Positions 23,183-24,729 of a stretch of 24,729 nucleotides of DNA are shown one piece after another. Position numbers and translations under genes: made by a program. The stretch is from JBBSGA01 sp038254585 (lineage in GTDB: Bacteria; Chloroflexota; Chloroflexia; Chloroflexales; Kallotenuaceae), in the NCBI GenBank assembly GCA_038254585.1, contig JBBSGA010000048.1, forward strand, positions 1-24,729, in the 5' to 3' direction. The notes beneath the pieces are model-generated. The model had not been told where the DNA came from, did no database searches, and worked only from the letters and a program-made list of their open reading frames with translations. The number at the start of each line of letters is the position of its first letter. Position 1 is the stretch's first letter.

Positions 23183-24729
23183 TCACTCCGCGCCGGCTGC
23201 TTCCGCCACCGCTTCAATCGCCGCTGCCACGTCCGTGGCCAATTCCTCCGCACGCCGTAAGGCCTGGCGTATTCGTGCCACCTCCAACTCGCGCGCCGCG
23301 ATCTGTCCAGCTGGTTCGCCCCGCGTGTGTGCGGCTTTGAGGTCGCGCTCGTGGCTCGCCAGCATCCGGCGAAAGATCGGCGCGGCACTCTTCTTGGGTT
23401 GCGCATGGACACAGCCCAAGCACACCAAGCCCTTCGGACAATGTTCCCCCGTCGGCAAGGCGCAGATATGCGTGCCCATATCCCGCAAGCTACAGCTGGC
23501 GGAAAAAGCGGCCCATTCTTCGGCCGTCGGGTTGCGGCTGCTCTCTTCCCCATGCACCGCCCGATACACGCCGTGCAAGGTTTTGCGGTATTCCTCGACG
23601 AGCTGCGTGGGATAGAGCTTGGCGTACACCATCACCGTGTCCAACGTGGCATGCCCCAGCAGGGCTTGGATCACATGCACCGGCGTGTTGTTGTTCAGGT
23701 GCTCGGAGGCAAACACCCGTCGGCAGTCATGCGGATGCAACACTAACGGAGAGCCATCGGCAGTGCGTGCCCCCGCTGCCAGCGAGAGCTGGCGCAAGCG
23801 TGCGCGGATGGTCTGGACTCCAATCGGGCTCGGGTGCCCAGCGCCTTGCACCAGGTAGGGCGCGCGGGGCAGGGCGATCTTTTCATGCGGATCCCAATGA
23901 TCGCAAAACGGGACCGCATCTGCGCCGTAGAAGTGCTTGACGTGGCGGATGATCTCGGCAATCACCCGCCCGAGCCCATCGGATCGGGATGACCCGTGCC
24001 CGGTCGTACTTGGATGGTTTGACATGCAGCATGTAGTAGATGCGCCCATCGGGCATGTGCCGTTTGAGGATATCCAGCGTCATCAGTTCGCTCGCTTCCT
24101 CAATGCGCAGGCCGCTCTGCACGAGCAGTTCCAACAGGGCCCAATCCCAAAATGCATCTTGGGCGTTGGCTCGTACCTGTGACTCCACTGTGGCTTGCTG
24201 GCAGGCTGCTTCGGCCTCAGTCCAGTGCCGGAAGGCGTGGGCGCGAATCTTGGGCATCTCCCGTTCCAGATCCAGCACGGTCGTGGTCAGGCGGGCTTGG
24301 CGCTGCTTGCGGGCCTTCTCGAAGCCGACTCCGATCAGATCATGCCGCGTTAACGGGATGGTCCGCGGCGCATGCGGGGCGAACGGCGAGTCGGGCTCCG
24401 TTGCCCACGTGCAAATATCGGCGAAGAAGGTGCGGATATCCATCAACCAGGTGTAGGCCGTGATGCGATCGTCGGTATCGTACGCCTGTCCACGCTGCAC
24501 CTGACGACCGCGCGCAATGGCATGTGGGACGACGGCGCGGGCGTGCCGTGGCAGGACATCGGCACAGCTGCGAACCTCGGGGTGGGTTTCCGCGATAAAC
24601 TGCCAGAAGTGTGTCAGCGAATAGACCTTATGCTGCAAGGTGGCGTAGACCTGACTAATACGCGCCGCATAGGTCTCCAGGTACAGCGCGGTGATCGCAC
24701 GGAAGTGCTCCGGAATGGCCGCGACCGCC
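23183..24729 (-). pseudogene. Tn554-type tyrosine recombinase, frameshifted and cut by the window end
   Basis: The reading frame is open from the window edge, so the true start lies outside. The first part (24729 to about 23985) has an N-terminal core-binding region (YSLTHFWQFIAETHPEV) and catalytic Arg in SGLRIEEASEL with Lys in VKPSKYDRARVIPI. The match then moves to another frame near 23980-23990 (GLGRVIAEIIRHVKHFYG) and continues with HPHDCRRVF, LLGHATLDTVMVYAKLY (His and Tyr nucleophile) and a Cys-rich C-terminal tail (CALPTGEHCPKGLVCLGC) followed by a charged helix. The Cys-rich tail resembles Tn554 TnpB-like integrases. All catalytic residues survive, so the single shift could be a recent mutation, programmed shift or sequencing error. 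Confidence 0.82.

Noticed and set aside
1..24729. tRNA, rRNA or CRISPR arrays
   Set aside because: No T-loop-like motifs in a cloverleaf context, no rRNA-like stretches and no regularly spaced repeats were seen on reading both strands.

Overview
The window is GC-rich bacterial DNA with clear Shine-Dalgarno starts. No gene fixes the species. A thioredoxin-reductase-like YpdA, TspO, a short UvrA-like ABC ATPase, several DinB/MerR/LuxR genes and a caspase-hydrolase fusion together suggest a Chloroflexota-type organism (for example the Thermomicrobia side). This is low-confidence inference. There is no tRNA, rRNA or CRISPR array.

Layout. 0-0.9 kb: a LuxR-type regulator with a degenerate receiver, followed by a strong terminator-like hairpin. 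0.9-1.9 kb: no convincing gene. 1.9-8.2 kb: the most distinctive block, four co-directional genes with good ribosome binding sites. They are a zinc peptidoglycan amidase with two SH3b-like repeats, a 1178-residue protein with an orthocaspase at the N-terminus and a serine alpha/beta hydrolase at the C-terminus, a GH73-like glucosaminidase, and a small protein with a hydrophobic helix. Neither wall hydrolase has a signal peptide. 8.1-8.9 kb: relics of a LysR regulator and its divergent MFS transporter. 9.2-12.5 kb: a small membrane protein with a PLP aminotransferase, a DinB-fold protein and a SAM methyltransferase. 12.5-14.6 kb: a MerR regulator with the remains of a DHA2-type efflux pump, then a YpdA-like flavoprotein. 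14.9-19.2 kb: tspO, cutC, a D-amino-acid oxidase-like relic, zwf and a CDF zinc exporter. 19.3-24.7 kb: a resolvase relic, a tandem-MerR regulator divergent from a UvrA-like resistance ATPase, an aminoglycoside phosphotransferase-family relic, and a frameshifted Tn554-type tyrosine recombinase that runs off the window.

How it fits together. The 1.9-8.2 kb block combines two wall-cutting activities with a cysteine protease and a lipase/esterase-like hydrolase, all apparently made in the cytoplasm. This suggests a lysis, defence or delivered-effector module, but that is inference from architecture and order, not a demonstrated system. The rest is mostly stress, detoxification and efflux functions (DinB, YpdA, TspO, CutC, CDF, UvrA-like), interspersed with at least seven broken genes. 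Several of these belong to efflux, resistance or recombination families, so the region appears to gain and lose such cargo often.
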